From positions 62,001 to 126,000 of the forward strand of contig NZ_BAAAXG010000026.1 in the NCBI RefSeq assembly GCF_039535475.1: 64,000 nt of DNA, given 5' to 3'. Shown piece after piece: positions 1 to 8,713 of this stretch. Source of the DNA: Streptomyces showdoensis. GTDB taxonomy: Bacteria; Actinomycetota; Actinomycetes; Streptomycetales; Streptomycetaceae. Position 1 is the stretch's first letter. Every line of letters begins with the position of its first letter. Below the pieces are notes generated by a model. That model saw nothing but the letters and a program-made list of their open reading frames with translations. It ran no database searches and was not told the origin of the DNA. A program made the translations under genes and the position numbers.

Positions 1-535
1 AGCAGGCCGACGCCCTGGTCGCCGAGGCCACGGCCGAGGCCGAGCGGATCACGACCGAGGCCGCAGAGCTCCTGGAGAGCACCGAGCAGGACGCGACCCG
101 GCTCCGTACGGAGGCCGAACAGGTCAAGGTGGACGGCGAGGCGCACGCGCAGGCGCTGCGCACGGCCGCGCTGGAGGACGCCGACCGGATTCTGGACGAG
201 GCCCGGCAGGCGGCCGACAAGCGGCGCTCCGACGCGGCCGAGCAGGCCGACGCCCTGGTCGCCGAGGCCACGGCCGAGGCCGAGCGGATCACGACCGAGG
301 CCGTCGAGCTGCTGGAGAGCACCGAGCAGGACGCGGCCCGGCTGCGGGCCGAGGCCGAGCAGGTCAAGGCCGACGGCGAGGCGGAGGCGGAGGCGCTGCG
401 CGCCGCGGCCCGCGCCGACGGCGAGCAGGTCCTGGACGAGGCCCGGCAGGCGGCCGACAAGCGGCGGGCCGACGCGGCCGAGCAGGCCGACACGCTGGTC
501 GCCGAGGCCACGGCCGAGGCGGAGCGGATCCGCGT
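1..535 (+). repeat. 240-bp in-frame tandem repeat inside scy
   Basis: Bases 1-60 and 241-300 are identical, and bases 481-535 match them with a few substitutions. The intervening 61-240 and 301-480 segments also align. The unit is exactly 240 bp (80 codons), so copy-number change would keep the coiled coil in frame. The left boundary is cut by the window edge. Confidence 0.85.
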
Positions 536-1415
536 GGAGTCGGAGCGGGTCAGGGCGGAGGCCGAGGCGGCGGCCGAGGAGATGCGCTCCGAGGCGCGTG
601 CCGAGGCGGACCGCACGCTCGACGAGGCCCGGGAGGCCGGCGCGAAGAAGCGGGCGGACGCGGCCGAGCAGGCGGACCAGCTGATGGCGAAGGCCCAGGA
701 GGAGGCGCTGCGCGCCACCACCGAGGCGGAGTCGCAGGCGGACACGATGGTCGGCGCGGCCCGCAAGGAGGCCGAGCGGATCGTCGCCGAGGCGACCATC
801 GAGGGCAACTCGCTGGTCGAGAAGGCCCGTACGGACGCGGACGAGCTGCTGATCGGGGCGCGCAGCGACGCCACGGCCATAAGGGACCGTGCGGAGGAGC
901 TGCGCGGCCGGGTCGAGGGTGAGATCGAGGAGCTGCACGAGCGGGCGCGGCGCGAGACGGCCGAGCAGATGAAGACGGCCGGCGAGCGCGTGGACAAGCT
1001 GGTGACGGCGGCGACCGAGCAGCGGGCGGAGGCCGAGGAGAAGTCCAAGGAGATGCTCTCCGAGGCGAGTTCCGAGGCGAGCAAGGTGCGCATCGCCGCG
1101 GTGAAGCGGGCGGAGGCGCTCCTCAAGGAGGCCGAGCAGAAGAAGGCCTCGCTCGTCGCGGAGGCGGAGAAGATCAAGGCGGAGGCGGAGCAGGAGGCCG
1201 AGCGGCTCGTCGAGGAGGGCAAGCGCGAGCTGGAGGTGCTGGTCCGTCGGCGCGAGAGCATCAATGCCGAGATCTCCCGTGTCCAGGACGTCCTCGAAGC
1301 GTTGGAGTCTTTCGAGGCGCCGGGCGGTGGGGCGAAGTCCGGCGGCGCCCAGACGGTCAAGGCGGGCGCGTCCGCGGGGTCCACTCGTTCGAGTGGCAAG
1401 TCCTCGGAGAGCTAG
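1..1415 (+). CDS. scy: Scy, polar-growth coiled-coil scaffold protein (5' end missing)
   Basis: The reading frame is open from the first base, so the start lies upstream of the window; about 470 C-terminal residues are visible. The protein is almost entirely Ala/Glu/Arg-rich coiled coil built from repeated blocks such as DEARQAADKRR and AEATAEAERI. It ends in a short Gly/Ser-rich tail (GGGAKSGG, SSGKSS) without coiled-coil character. Known role of the family: Scy organises the tip-organising complex with DivIVA and FilP at Streptomyces hyphal tips. Identification rests on this repeat-rich composition and on filP following 114 bp downstream on the same strand, the conserved scy-filP order. The full-length protein is normally well over 1000 residues. 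Confidence 0.85.
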   Translation, partial: QADALVAEATAEAERITTEAAELLESTEQDATRLRTEAEQVKVDGEAHAQALRTAALEDADRILDEARQAADKRRSDAAEQADALVAEATAEAERITTEAVELLESTEQDAARLRAEAEQVKADGEAEAEALRAAARADGEQVLDEARQAADKRRADAAEQADTLVAEATAEAERIRVESERVRAEAEAAAEEMRSEARAEADRTLDEAREAGAKKRADAAEQADQLMAKAQEEALRATTEAESQADTMVGAARKEAERIVAEATIEGNSLVEKARTDADELLIGARSDATAIRDRAEELRGRVEGEIEELHERARRETAEQMKTAGERVDKLVTAATEQRAEAEEKSKEMLSEASSEASKVRIAAVKRAEALLKEAEQKKASLVAEAEKIKAEAEQEAERLVEEGKRELEVLVRRRESINAEISRVQDVLEALESFEAPGGGAKSGGAQTVKAGASAGSTRSSGKSSES

Positions 1416-1462
1416 CCACTCAAAAGGCTGGACATTCTCCAGATCAAACGGGCATACGCTCG

Positions 1463-1489
1463 ATGACACGCCGCTTCGGCCCCTAGGAT
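1463..1489 (+). promoter_or_regulatory. Candidate filP promoter
   Basis: A TAGGAT hexamer (1484-1489) matches the principal sigma factor -10 consensus. It is preceded by ATGACA (1463-1468), a -35-like box at a short 15-bp spacing. It lies in the 114-bp scy-filP gap, about 40 bp before the filP ATG. The spacing is suboptimal, so this is a tentative call. Confidence 0.35.
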
Positions 1490-1529
1490 TCCCTCTAACA
1501 CCTCACCGGTCTCTTTCGACAGGAACCTC

Positions 1530-2465
1530 ATGAGCGACACATCCTCCCCCTTCGGCTTCGAGCTCGTGCGGCGTGGTTACGACCGCGGTCAGGTGGACGA
1601 CCGCATTACCAAGCTCGTCGCCGACCGTGACAGCGCTCTGTCGCGGATCACCTCTCTGGAAAAGCGCATCGAGGAACTCCACCTCGAAACGCAGAACGCC
1701 CAGGCCCAGGTCAGCGACGCCGAGCCGTCGTACGCCGGTCTCGGCGCGCGGGTCGAGAAGATCCTGCGGCTGGCCGAGGAGGAGGCGAAGGACCTGCGTG
1801 AGGAGGCCCGTCGCGCCGCCGAGCAGCACCGCGAGCTGGCCGAGTCGGCCGCCCAGCAGGTGCGCAACGACGCGGAGTCCTTCGCGGCCGAGCGCAAGGC
1901 GAAGGCCGAGGACGAGGGCGTCCGGATCGTCGAGAAGGCGCAGGGCGAGGCCAACTCGCTGCGTTCCGAGGCGCAGAAGGACGCGCAGTCGAAGCGCGAG
2001 GAGGCGGACGCCCTCTTCGAGGAGACCCGCGCCAAGGCGGCCCAGGCCGCCGCGGACTTCGAGACCAACCTGGCCAAGCGCCGGGAGCAGTCGGAGCGGG
2101 ACCTGGCCGCGCGTCAGGCGAAGGCCGAGAAGCGTCTGGCGGAGATCGAGCACCGGGCGGAGCAGCTGCGCCTGGAGGCCGAGAAGCTGCGGACGGACGC
2201 GGAGCGCCGGGCCCGCCAGACGGTGGAGACCGCGCAGCGCCAGGCCGAGGACATCGTGGCCGACGCGAACGCCAAGGCCGACCGGATCCGCAGCGAATCG
2301 GAGCGCGAGCTGGCGGCGCTGACGAACCGCCGCGACTCCATCAACGCGCAGCTGACCAACGTCCGCGAGATGCTGGCCACGCTGACCGGTGCCGCGGTGG
2401 CCGCGGCCGGCTCCCCGATCGACGACGAGCGCACCGCGGGCGTCCCCGCCCAGCAGTCGCGCTAG
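1530..2465 (+). CDS. filP: FilP, intermediate-filament-like coiled-coil protein
   Basis: This 311-residue protein has a short N-terminal DivIVA-like segment (FELVRRGYDRGQVDDR, about residues 9-24). A long Ala/Glu/Lys/Arg coiled coil to about residue 275 follows, then a short disordered tail. FilP forms filaments behind the hyphal tip and interacts with Scy and DivIVA, giving hyphae mechanical stiffness; older annotations call it a cellulose-binding protein. The ATG at 1530 has AGGA 7 nt upstream. The position directly after scy supports the name. A strong hairpin terminator (2501-2532) separates it from the ABC genes downstream. Confidence 0.92.
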   Translation: MSDTSSPFGFELVRRGYDRGQVDDRITKLVADRDSALSRITSLEKRIEELHLETQNAQAQVSDAEPSYAGLGARVEKILRLAEEEAKDLREEARRAAEQHRELAESAAQQVRNDAESFAAERKAKAEDEGVRIVEKAQGEANSLRSEAQKDAQSKREEADALFEETRAKAAQAAADFETNLAKRREQSERDLAARQAKAEKRLAEIEHRAEQLRLEAEKLRTDAERRARQTVETAQRQAEDIVADANAKADRIRSESERELAALTNRRDSINAQLTNVREMLATLTGAAVAAAGSPIDDERTAGVPAQQSR

Positions 2466-2500
2466 TCGCCGGCGGCCCCCGGGCCGTCAGGAGTTCCCGA

Positions 2501-2532
2501 AAACCCCCTGCCATTCCGGTGGCGGGGGGTTT
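2501..2532 (+). terminator. Rho-independent terminator after filP
   Basis: A 13-bp stem (AAACCCCCTGCCA pairing with TGGCGGGGGGTTT, one G-T pair) closes a 6-nt loop. It starts 36 bp after the filP stop. Confidence 0.85.
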
Positions 2533-2555
2533 CGCGTGCCCTTAGGTTGGTACGC

Positions 2556-3539
2556 ATGATCGAGCTTGAGGGCCTCACCAAGCGGTACGGGTCGAAGACC
2601 GCGGTCGACCGTCTCAGCTTCACCGTGCGGCCCGGCGTCGTCACCGGCTTCCTGGGGCCGAACGGGGCGGGCAAGTCGACCACGATGCGGATGATGCTCG
2701 ACCTGGACAACCCGACGAGCGGGACGGTCCGGATCGACGGCAAGCACTACCGGGAGCTCCAGGAGCCGCTGAAGTACATCGGGGCGCTGCTCGACGCCAA
2801 GGCGATGCACGGCGGCCGCTCGGCGTACAACAACCTGCTGTGCCTGGCCCAGTCGAACCGCATCCCGGCGCGGCGGGTCGACGAGGTGCTCGATCTGGTC
2901 GGTCTGACGGCGGTGGCGCGGAAGAAGTCGAAGGGCTTCTCGCTCGGTATGGGGCAACGGCTCGGTATCGCCTCGGCGTTGCTCGGTGATCCCGAGATCC
3001 TGATGTTCGACGAACCCGTCAATGGTCTGGACCCCGAGGGAATTCACTGGATCCGCAATCTGATGAAGGCGCTCGCCGCGGACGGCCGGACGATCTTCGT
3101 TTCCAGCCATCTGATGAGTGAAATGGCGCTGACGGCGGATCATCTCATCGTCATCGGGCAGGGAAAGCTGCTGGCCGACACGTCGATGGCGGATTTCATC
3201 CAGCAGAATTCCCGGAGTTACGTCCGGTTGCGCTCCCCGCAACAGGAACGCCTGCGGGACCTGCTGCACGCGAACGGTTTTGTCGCGGTCGAGGCGGGCG
3301 GCGGGACGCTGGAGGTGGACGGGACGACGACGGAGAAGCTGGGCGAGCTGGCGGCCTCCCACCAGATCGTGCTGCACGAGCTGAGCTCCCAGCGGGCCTC
3401 GCTCGAAGAGGCGTTCATGCAGATGACGGCGGGCGCGGTGGAGTACCACGCGCACGGGACGGACGTACACGGCGGCGGGGGCGTGCCCCACGCCCCGGTC
3501 GACGGGCCCCGCTGGGGCGAGAGCTTCGAGGGAGCCTGA
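2556..3539 (+). CDS. ABC transporter ATP-binding protein (module 1)
   Basis: This 327-residue ATPase subunit of an ABC-2 type transporter has Walker A GPNGAGKS at residues 34-41. The signature is the non-classical SLGMGQR instead of LSGGQ. Walker B (ILMFDEP) and a switch His (FVSSHLMSE) are present. The C-terminal roughly 90 residues are the extra domain seen in bacitracin/lantibiotic-type exporters. I chose the ATG at 2556, where homology begins (MIELEGLTKRYG). There is no clear ribosome site upstream, so a leaderless start is possible. The permease follows 3 nt later. The substrate cannot be told from sequence. Confidence 0.9.
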   Translation: MIELEGLTKRYGSKTAVDRLSFTVRPGVVTGFLGPNGAGKSTTMRMMLDLDNPTSGTVRIDGKHYRELQEPLKYIGALLDAKAMHGGRSAYNNLLCLAQSNRIPARRVDEVLDLVGLTAVARKKSKGFSLGMGQRLGIASALLGDPEILMFDEPVNGLDPEGIHWIRNLMKALAADGRTIFVSSHLMSEMALTADHLIVIGQGKLLADTSMADFIQQNSRSYVRLRSPQQERLRDLLHANGFVAVEAGGGTLEVDGTTTEKLGELAASHQIVLHELSSQRASLEEAFMQMTAGAVEYHAHGTDVHGGGGVPHAPVDGPRWGESFEGA

Positions 3540-3542
3540 TCG

Positions 3543-4322
3543 ATGGCAGCGGCATCCGCGGTCCTCCAGTCGGAGTGGACCAAGATCCGAACGGTCGCGT
3601 CGACCATCTGGACGCTGGCGAGCGCCCTGCTCGTGACGGTGGCGATGAGCGCGGCGCTGTGCGCGCTGATGAGCTCCCAGTACGCCAAGCTGTCCGACGT
3701 CGAGCGGGCGACCTTCGACCCCACCTTCCTCAGTTTCTCCGGGATGGTGCTCGGGCAGCTGGCGATGGTGGTCTTCGGCGTGCTGGTGGTCGGCACCGAG
3801 TACTCCTCGGGCATGATCCGCACCTCGCTGGCGGCCGTCCCGCAGCGGGCGAGCTTCCTCTTCTCGAAGATCGCCGTGGCGGGCGGGCTCGCCCTGGTGG
3901 TGGGCCTGGCGACCAGCTTCCTCTCCTTCTTCCTCGGCCAGGCCCTGCTCGGCGAGCACCGCACCACCCTGGGCGCGGACAACGTGCTGCGGGCGGTGGT
4001 CGGCGGCGGGCTCTACATGGGCCTGATCGCGATCTTCTCGATGGGCGTGGCGACGATGCTGCGCTCCTCGATGCTGTCGCTCGGCATCCTGGTGCCCTTC
4101 TTCTTCCTGATCTCCCAGATCCTGTCGGCGGTGCCGAAGGCCAAGGAGGTCGCCCGTTACTTCCCCGACCAGGCCGGCGCCAAGATCATGCAGGTCGTGC
4201 CGGACGCGATGGGCTCGGACGAGGCGCCGTACGGCCCGTGGGGCGGCCTCGGGATCATGCTGATCTGGGTGGTGGCCGCACTGCTCGGCGGCTACCTGGT
4301 CCTGAAGAACCGCGACGCCTGA
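3543..4322 (+). CDS. ABC-2 type transporter permease (module 1)
   Basis: This 259-residue membrane protein has about six hydrophobic segments and the opening motif SEWTKIRTVASTIWTL that is typical of actinobacterial ABC-2 permeases paired with this ATPase type. The motif GTEYSSGMIRTSL in the first half is shared with the second module (SEYGTGMIRTTL). It starts 3 nt after the ATPase stop, so the two genes are almost certainly co-transcribed and their products form one transporter. The family moves peptides, antibiotics or lipids outward; the substrate is unknown here. Confidence 0.9.
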   Translation: MAAASAVLQSEWTKIRTVASTIWTLASALLVTVAMSAALCALMSSQYAKLSDVERATFDPTFLSFSGMVLGQLAMVVFGVLVVGTEYSSGMIRTSLAAVPQRASFLFSKIAVAGGLALVVGLATSFLSFFLGQALLGEHRTTLGADNVLRAVVGGGLYMGLIAIFSMGVATMLRSSMLSLGILVPFFFLISQILSAVPKAKEVARYFPDQAGAKIMQVVPDAMGSDEAPYGPWGGLGIMLIWVVAALLGGYLVLKNRDA

Positions 4323-4376
4323 GCCCTCGTCCGGCCCGGCCGGTTCGCTCCCGCCCTCGCTGAGCGCCGAGAGGTA

Positions 4377-4400
4377 ACGGTTCCGCTTCGTCGGAACCGT
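4377..4400. promoter_or_regulatory. Inverted repeat between the two ABC modules
   Basis: A perfect 9-bp dyad (ACGGTTCCG, 6-nt spacer, CGGAACCGT) lies in the 171-bp gap between the modules. It could terminate module 1 or serve as an operator for module 2. There is no T-tract, and a TAAGCT-like -10 follows at about 4412. Function is inferred from position only. Confidence 0.4.
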
Positions 4401-4493
4401 CAACGGCTGGATAAGCTCCTAGCTCATACGGGGGGCTCCGGCCACCGGCCGCCACGCCCCGACGACGACCTGACCTGTCGATGGGGCTGGAGA

Positions 4494-5591
4494 ATGATCG
4501 AGGCAGTCGGCCTGACGAAGCGCTATGGCGCCAAGACGGCCGTGTACAACCTTTCCTTCCAGGTGAGGCCCGGCCATGTCACCGGCTTCCTGGGCCCCAA
4601 CGGCTCGGGCAAGTCCACGACCATGCGCATGATCCTCGGCCTGGACACGCCGACCTCCGGCCGGGTGACCATCGGCGGTCACCCCTTCCGGAGCCTGCCG
4701 AACGCGCCCCGGCAGGTCGGCGCGCTGCTCGACGCGAAGGCCGTGCACGGCGGCCGCAGCGCCCGCAGCCACCTGCTGTCGCTCGCCCAGCTGGCCGGCA
4801 TCCCGGCGCAGCGGGTCGACGAGGTGCTCGGGGTCGTGGGCCTCCAGGACGTCGCCAAGCGCCGTTCCAAGGGCTTCTCGCTGGGCATGGGGCAGCGGCT
4901 GGGCATCGCCGCGGCGCTGCTCGGCGACCCGCAGGTGCTGCTCTTCGACGAGCCGGTCAACGGCCTCGACCCCGAGGGCATCCTCTGGGTGCGCAACCTG
5001 ATGAAGAAGCTGGCCTCCGAGGGGCGGACGGTCTTCGTCTCCAGCCATCTGATGAGCGAGATGGCGCTGACCGCCGACCACCTGATCGTGATCGGCCGAG
5101 GCCAGCTGCTCGCCGACATGAGCGTGACCGACTTCATCTCGGCGAACTCCGCCGACTTCGCCCGGGTCCGCACCCCGGGGACGGAGCCGCAGCAGCGGGA
5201 GAAGCTGACCACCGTGCTCACCGAGGCCGGCGGCCAGGTCATGCCGGAGCCGGACGGCGCGCTGCGCGTGACCGGGCTCGCGCTGCCCCGGATCAGCGAC
5301 CTCGCGCACGGGGCGGACGTCCGCCTGTGGGAGCTCTCGCCGCACCAGGCCTCGCTGGAGGAGGCGTACATGCGGATGACGCAGGGCGCCGTCGACTACC
5401 GCTCGACCGACGACCGGCTCGCCCACCTCCAGGCGCCGCAGCCGCAGCCGTACGGGCTCCCGCAGCCGGAGGGGTACGCGGTCCCCGAGGTGCCGCAGCA
5501 GGGCTGGTACGCCCCGCCGCCGCCCGGACAGAACCCGTACGCCACCCCGCAGAACCCGCAGCAGGGCCAGAACCCCGAGGAAGCCCGATGA
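4494..5591 (+). CDS. ABC transporter ATP-binding protein (module 2, Pro/Gln-rich tail)
   Basis: This 365-residue ATPase is closely similar to module 1 over its first 300 residues (Walker A GPNGSGKS, SLGMGQRL signature, VLLFDEP Walker B, VSSHLMSEMALTADHL). It differs by a C-terminal extension of about 60 residues rich in Pro, Gln and Tyr (for example PQPQPYGLPQPEG and QGWYAPPPPGQNP), which is probably disordered. CTGGAG lies 5 nt before the ATG. The stop overlaps the permease start (ATGA), so translation is coupled. The two modules look like a local duplication. Confidence 0.9.
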   Translation: MIEAVGLTKRYGAKTAVYNLSFQVRPGHVTGFLGPNGSGKSTTMRMILGLDTPTSGRVTIGGHPFRSLPNAPRQVGALLDAKAVHGGRSARSHLLSLAQLAGIPAQRVDEVLGVVGLQDVAKRRSKGFSLGMGQRLGIAAALLGDPQVLLFDEPVNGLDPEGILWVRNLMKKLASEGRTVFVSSHLMSEMALTADHLIVIGRGQLLADMSVTDFISANSADFARVRTPGTEPQQREKLTTVLTEAGGQVMPEPDGALRVTGLALPRISDLAHGADVRLWELSPHQASLEEAYMRMTQGAVDYRSTDDRLAHLQAPQPQPYGLPQPEGYAVPEVPQQGWYAPPPPGQNPYATPQNPQQGQNPEEAR

Positions 5592-6400
5592 CGACCCCGT
5601 ACGCCTACGTCTCCCCGATCCCGGTCCGCAAGGCGCACCTCGGCGACGCGCTGGCCTCCGAGTGGACCAAGATCCGCTCGGTGCGCTCCACCATGTGGAC
5701 GCTGGGGGTCATGGTGCTGCTGATGCTCTCCATCGGCCTGGGCGTCGCGGCCATCGCCTCGGCCTCCAAGGCCCCGATGGGCGAGGAGTCCGCGCTCGGC
5801 TTCGGCTTCTTCGGGATGCTGCCGGCCTCGATCTGCGTGATCACGCTCGGCGTCCTGACCATCGCCTCCGAGTACGGCACCGGCATGATCCGGACCACCC
5901 TGACGGCCTGCCCGAGCCGGGCCCGGGTGCTCACGGCGAAGGCGATCGTCTTCTTCCTGCTGGTCTTCACGGTCACCACCGTGATCGCGACCCTCGTGGC
6001 CGTCGCGCAGGTCGCGATCGTGGACACCGCGGTGGCGCCGACGGGGGCCGAGTGGCTGCGGGCGACGGTCGGGGCGGGCGCCTACCTCGCCATGCTCGGC
6101 CTGCTGTCGCTGGCGATGGGCACGCTCATCCGGCACTCGGCGGGTGCGATCACGGTGATGATCGGCCTGCTGCTGCTCCCGCTGGTGGCGGCCCTCTTCA
6201 TGTTCTCCGAGGCGCTGAAGTCGGTACAGGAGTTCCTGTTCACCTACGCGATCCCCTCGCAGATGATCGCCCTGTACAGCGAGACCGCGCCGTTCGGCGA
6301 GAACGGCCCGGCGGGCTGGGAGCCGCTGCTGATCATGGCGGGCGTCACGGCCGTGGTGTTCGGCGGCGCCTTCGCGCTGCTGAACAGCCGGGACGTGTGA
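5588..6400 (+). CDS. ABC-2 type transporter permease (module 2)
   Basis: This 270-residue integral membrane partner of the ATPase that overlaps it by 4 nt has about six transmembrane segments after a short cytoplasmic N-terminus with ASEWTKIRSVRSTMWTL. That motif is the same landmark as in the module 1 permease. The start is fixed by the ATGA overlap. The substrate is unknown; the pairing and the shared landmark motifs indicate a duplicated transporter next to scy-filP. Confidence 0.9.
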   Translation: MTTPYAYVSPIPVRKAHLGDALASEWTKIRSVRSTMWTLGVMVLLMLSIGLGVAAIASASKAPMGEESALGFGFFGMLPASICVITLGVLTIASEYGTGMIRTTLTACPSRARVLTAKAIVFFLLVFTVTTVIATLVAVAQVAIVDTAVAPTGAEWLRATVGAGAYLAMLGLLSLAMGTLIRHSAGAITVMIGLLLLPLVAALFMFSEALKSVQEFLFTYAIPSQMIALYSETAPFGENGPAGWEPLLIMAGVTAVVFGGAFALLNSRDV

Positions 6401-6413
6401 GCCGCCGGCCCGC

Positions 6414-6740
6414 TCAGTACTTCGGCGCGTTGCGGGACCGCTGCACCCGGCTGGTGCGGCGGTCCTTCGCGTTCCAGCAGGCCTTGTGCCAGTGCCTGCG
6501 GTCGTCCACTCCCCCGTACTCGGGCCAGGCCACCACGTGCGGGGCGCCGCCGGGGATCTCCTGGTCGCAGCCGGGGCAGCGGTAGCGCTTGCCGGGCGCG
6601 CTCGCGCCGGCGACATGGCGGACGTACCACTCCTCGCCCTGCCAGGTCTCGCTGCGCTGCGAGCCGCCGTACCGGTCGCCCTGCTCGCCCTGCGGATCGG
6701 GGTTCGCACCGCCTCGGGCGCGGTTGTGGCGCGGGGACAC
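6414..6740 (-). CDS. Small zinc-binding protein, unknown function
   Basis: This 108-residue hydrophilic protein contains one Cys/His cluster: YRCPGCDQEI followed 24-33 residues later by HWHKACW. This would make a CxxC-H-C zinc ribbon-like site. The N-terminal 50 residues are Arg/Gly/Gln-rich and likely disordered. Streptomyces orthologues are often labelled ATP/GTP-binding protein, but no P-loop is present. The GTG start at 6740 is the first in frame. It converges on the module 2 permease and ends 13 bp from it. A nucleic-acid-binding role is a guess. Confidence 0.75.
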   Translation of the reverse strand: MSPRHNRARGGANPDPQGEQGDRYGGSQRSETWQGEEWYVRHVAGASAPGKRYRCPGCDQEIPGGAPHVVAWPEYGGVDDRRHWHKACWNAKDRRTSRVQRSRNAPKY

Positions 6741-6962
6741 TTCGACACCTCACGGGGGCGTAGACACTGAAGGTTCCGTCCAGCCTACGGGCCGCGACGG
6801 GGTCGCTCCGCACCCGGCCGCGGCGGATCAGCCGAAAATCGCAAGAACTTCATGAACGCCCGTTGCCTTTGGCACGTGTCAGACGTTGTTGCCGGTACGA
6901 CGGGAAGTCCGCGAGGGGTTCGCGAGGGGGCGAACGCGTCGGCCGCAAGGAGGCAGAAGGCG

Positions 6963-7997
6963 ATGCGCGTGGGTACGTTCGTGCTGGCCGCCCAGTTCCC
7001 GGGCCAGGGTCAGCAGGAGGCGCTGCACCGGGCGGTGCGGACCGCCGAAGCGGCCGAGGAGGCGGGGCTCGACTCCGTCTGGCTCGCCGAGCACCACTTC
7101 GTGCCGTACGGGGTCTGCCCGTCGGCCGTCACCCTGGCCGGGCTGCTCCTCGGGCGCACCCGCCGGCTGCGGGTCGGCACGGCGGTCAGCGTGCTGCCGA
7201 GCGCGCACCCGGTCGCGCTGGGCGAGCAGGCGGCGCTGCTGCACGTGGCCTCCGGGGGAAGGTTCACCCTCGGAGTGGGCCGCGGGGGCCCGTGGGTGGA
7301 CCTGGAGGTGTTCGGCGCGGGGCTCCCCGCGTACGAGCAGGGCTTCCCCGAATCGCTCGACCTGCTGCTCCGCTGGCTCCGGGAGCCCCGGGTCGGCGCC
7401 CAGGGGGAACGATTCGCTTTCCGTGAGGTGGCGGTCGTGCCGGGCCCCGGCGAGCTGATCGGCGGGCCGGCCTCGCCCGAGGTGGTGGTCGCCTGCACCT
7501 CGCCGACGAGCGTGCGGCTCGCCGCCGAGCGGGGGCTGCCGATGCTCCTCGGCATGCACTGCGGGGACGAGGAGAAGGCCGAGGCGGTCGCCCTGTGGAG
7601 GCGGTGCGCGCGGGAGGCCGGGCGGGACCCGGACGAGATCGCGCGGATCGGCGCCGGCCATGTCTCGGCCGGGGTGGTCCAGCTCGCGGACCGCGGCGCG
7701 GACGCGGCGGAGGCTCTGGTGAAGGCGATGCCGGGCTGGCTGAAGCAAGGGCTTGACGCCCATGTGACCGTGGACGGCAGGCACCGCGCGATGCGCGACC
7801 CGGTGGCGTACACGGAGCTCCTGTGCGGGCTGCACCCGGTGGGCACCCCGCGGCTCGCGGCGGACCGGCTCGCGGCGACGGCGGAGCGGACCGGCATCAC
7901 CCGCTTCGCCCTGCTCGCCGAGGGCTCCGGCGAGCTCGCCGCCACCGAGGAGAACGTGCGGCGCCTGGGCGCCGAGGTGCTCCCGCTGCTCGTCTGA
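6963..7997 (+). CDS. Luciferase-like (LLM) flavin-dependent monooxygenase
   Basis: This 344-residue protein of the bacterial luciferase/F420-FMN TIM-barrel superfamily opens with MRVGTFVLAAQFPGQ and has the AEEAGLDSVWLAEHHF motif near residue 40 that is typical of the LLM class. GVGRGGPWVD follows, where flavin phosphate binding usually sits. These enzymes use reduced FMN or F420 to oxygenate or dehydrogenate small molecules, but the substrate cannot be predicted. The ATG at 6963 follows an AGGAGG about 13 nt upstream and is where family similarity starts. An earlier in-frame start would add unrelated residues. Confidence 0.85.
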   Translation: MRVGTFVLAAQFPGQGQQEALHRAVRTAEAAEEAGLDSVWLAEHHFVPYGVCPSAVTLAGLLLGRTRRLRVGTAVSVLPSAHPVALGEQAALLHVASGGRFTLGVGRGGPWVDLEVFGAGLPAYEQGFPESLDLLLRWLREPRVGAQGERFAFREVAVVPGPGELIGGPASPEVVVACTSPTSVRLAAERGLPMLLGMHCGDEEKAEAVALWRRCAREAGRDPDEIARIGAGHVSAGVVQLADRGADAAEALVKAMPGWLKQGLDAHVTVDGRHRAMRDPVAYTELLCGLHPVGTPRLAADRLAATAERTGITRFALLAEGSGELAATEENVRRLGAEVLPLLV

Positions 7998-8081
7998 CCC
8001 CCTGGGGGTGAGGCAGGACCGTGCTGCCGCTCCGGCATCTCTTCGCTCTCCCGCGATGCGGAGCGGCAGCACCAGGCCTTG

Positions 8082-8474
8082 TCAGCAGTCGCGCAGTTCG
8101 GGCGACTGGTTGAGGAGCTGGCCCCGTATCGAGGTGAAGCGGGCGAGCCGCTCGTCCACGGAGGGGTCCAGCGGGAAGACCGCCACGCGGTGGCAGTTCT
8201 GGAAGGCGAGGCGCACCCCGAAGTGCCGCTGGAGCGCACCGCGGATGGCATCGCTCGCCAGGGCGCGCAACAGCTGACCACGTGCCTGCTCATTCGGCGG
8301 CGGCGTCTGGTTGTCGGCGAACTCGCCGCCGTCGACCTTCAGCTGTGCCACCAGAGCGCTGATCATCTCCCATGCGTAGGGCAGGGAGGTCCGGACGCAG
8401 TCGACGAAGTCGGCTTCGTCGACCTCGCCTCGCTCGGCCTGTTCCAACAGCGCCGGTGAGACGTCGAGCGACAT
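8082..8474 (-). CDS. SCO5389-family conserved protein
   Basis: This 130-residue soluble protein without signal peptide or membrane segment has an N-terminal Asp/Glu-rich helical half (MSLDVSPALLEQAERGEVDE). In the second half lie the conserved-looking FGVRLAFQNCHRVAVFPLDP and RFTSIRGQLLNQSPELRDC. It resembles the actinobacterial family named after SCO5389; no function is established. AGGAGA precedes the ATG at a good distance. It is transcribed divergently from nucS, leaving a 239-bp shared upstream region. Confidence 0.8.
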   Translation of the reverse strand: MSLDVSPALLEQAERGEVDEADFVDCVRTSLPYAWEMISALVAQLKVDGGEFADNQTPPPNEQARGQLLRALASDAIRGALQRHFGVRLAFQNCHRVAVFPLDPSVDERLARFTSIRGQLLNQSPELRDC

Positions 8475-8713
8475 GGGTTCTCCTCTCGCGACCCCGACGG
8501 GCGGGGTCTTGCGGGCAGGGACAGGGGCCGACGGCGCGCACGCAGCGTGCACACGCGGCGACCTCCTGTCTTCCACGGTAAGCGCGCCGGTCTGCCCGCA
8601 CCAGGAGATTGGGCACACAACCGGCCAATAAGTGACGGTCGTTGGGCGTGCGCCGGGCGGGCGTTACGGCCCGAATCGCGCCGGAAGGCGTCCGTCTTGT
8701 AGCGTTGCGGACC

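Noticed and set aside
2487..4403. Long open frame antisense to ABC module 1
   Set aside because: An antisense artefact of high GC; no protein-like motifs and no ribosome site.
6852..6962. Upstream extension of the flavin monooxygenase by 37 codons
   Set aside because: The extra residues have no family similarity; the ATG at 6963 has a ribosome site and the normal N-terminus.
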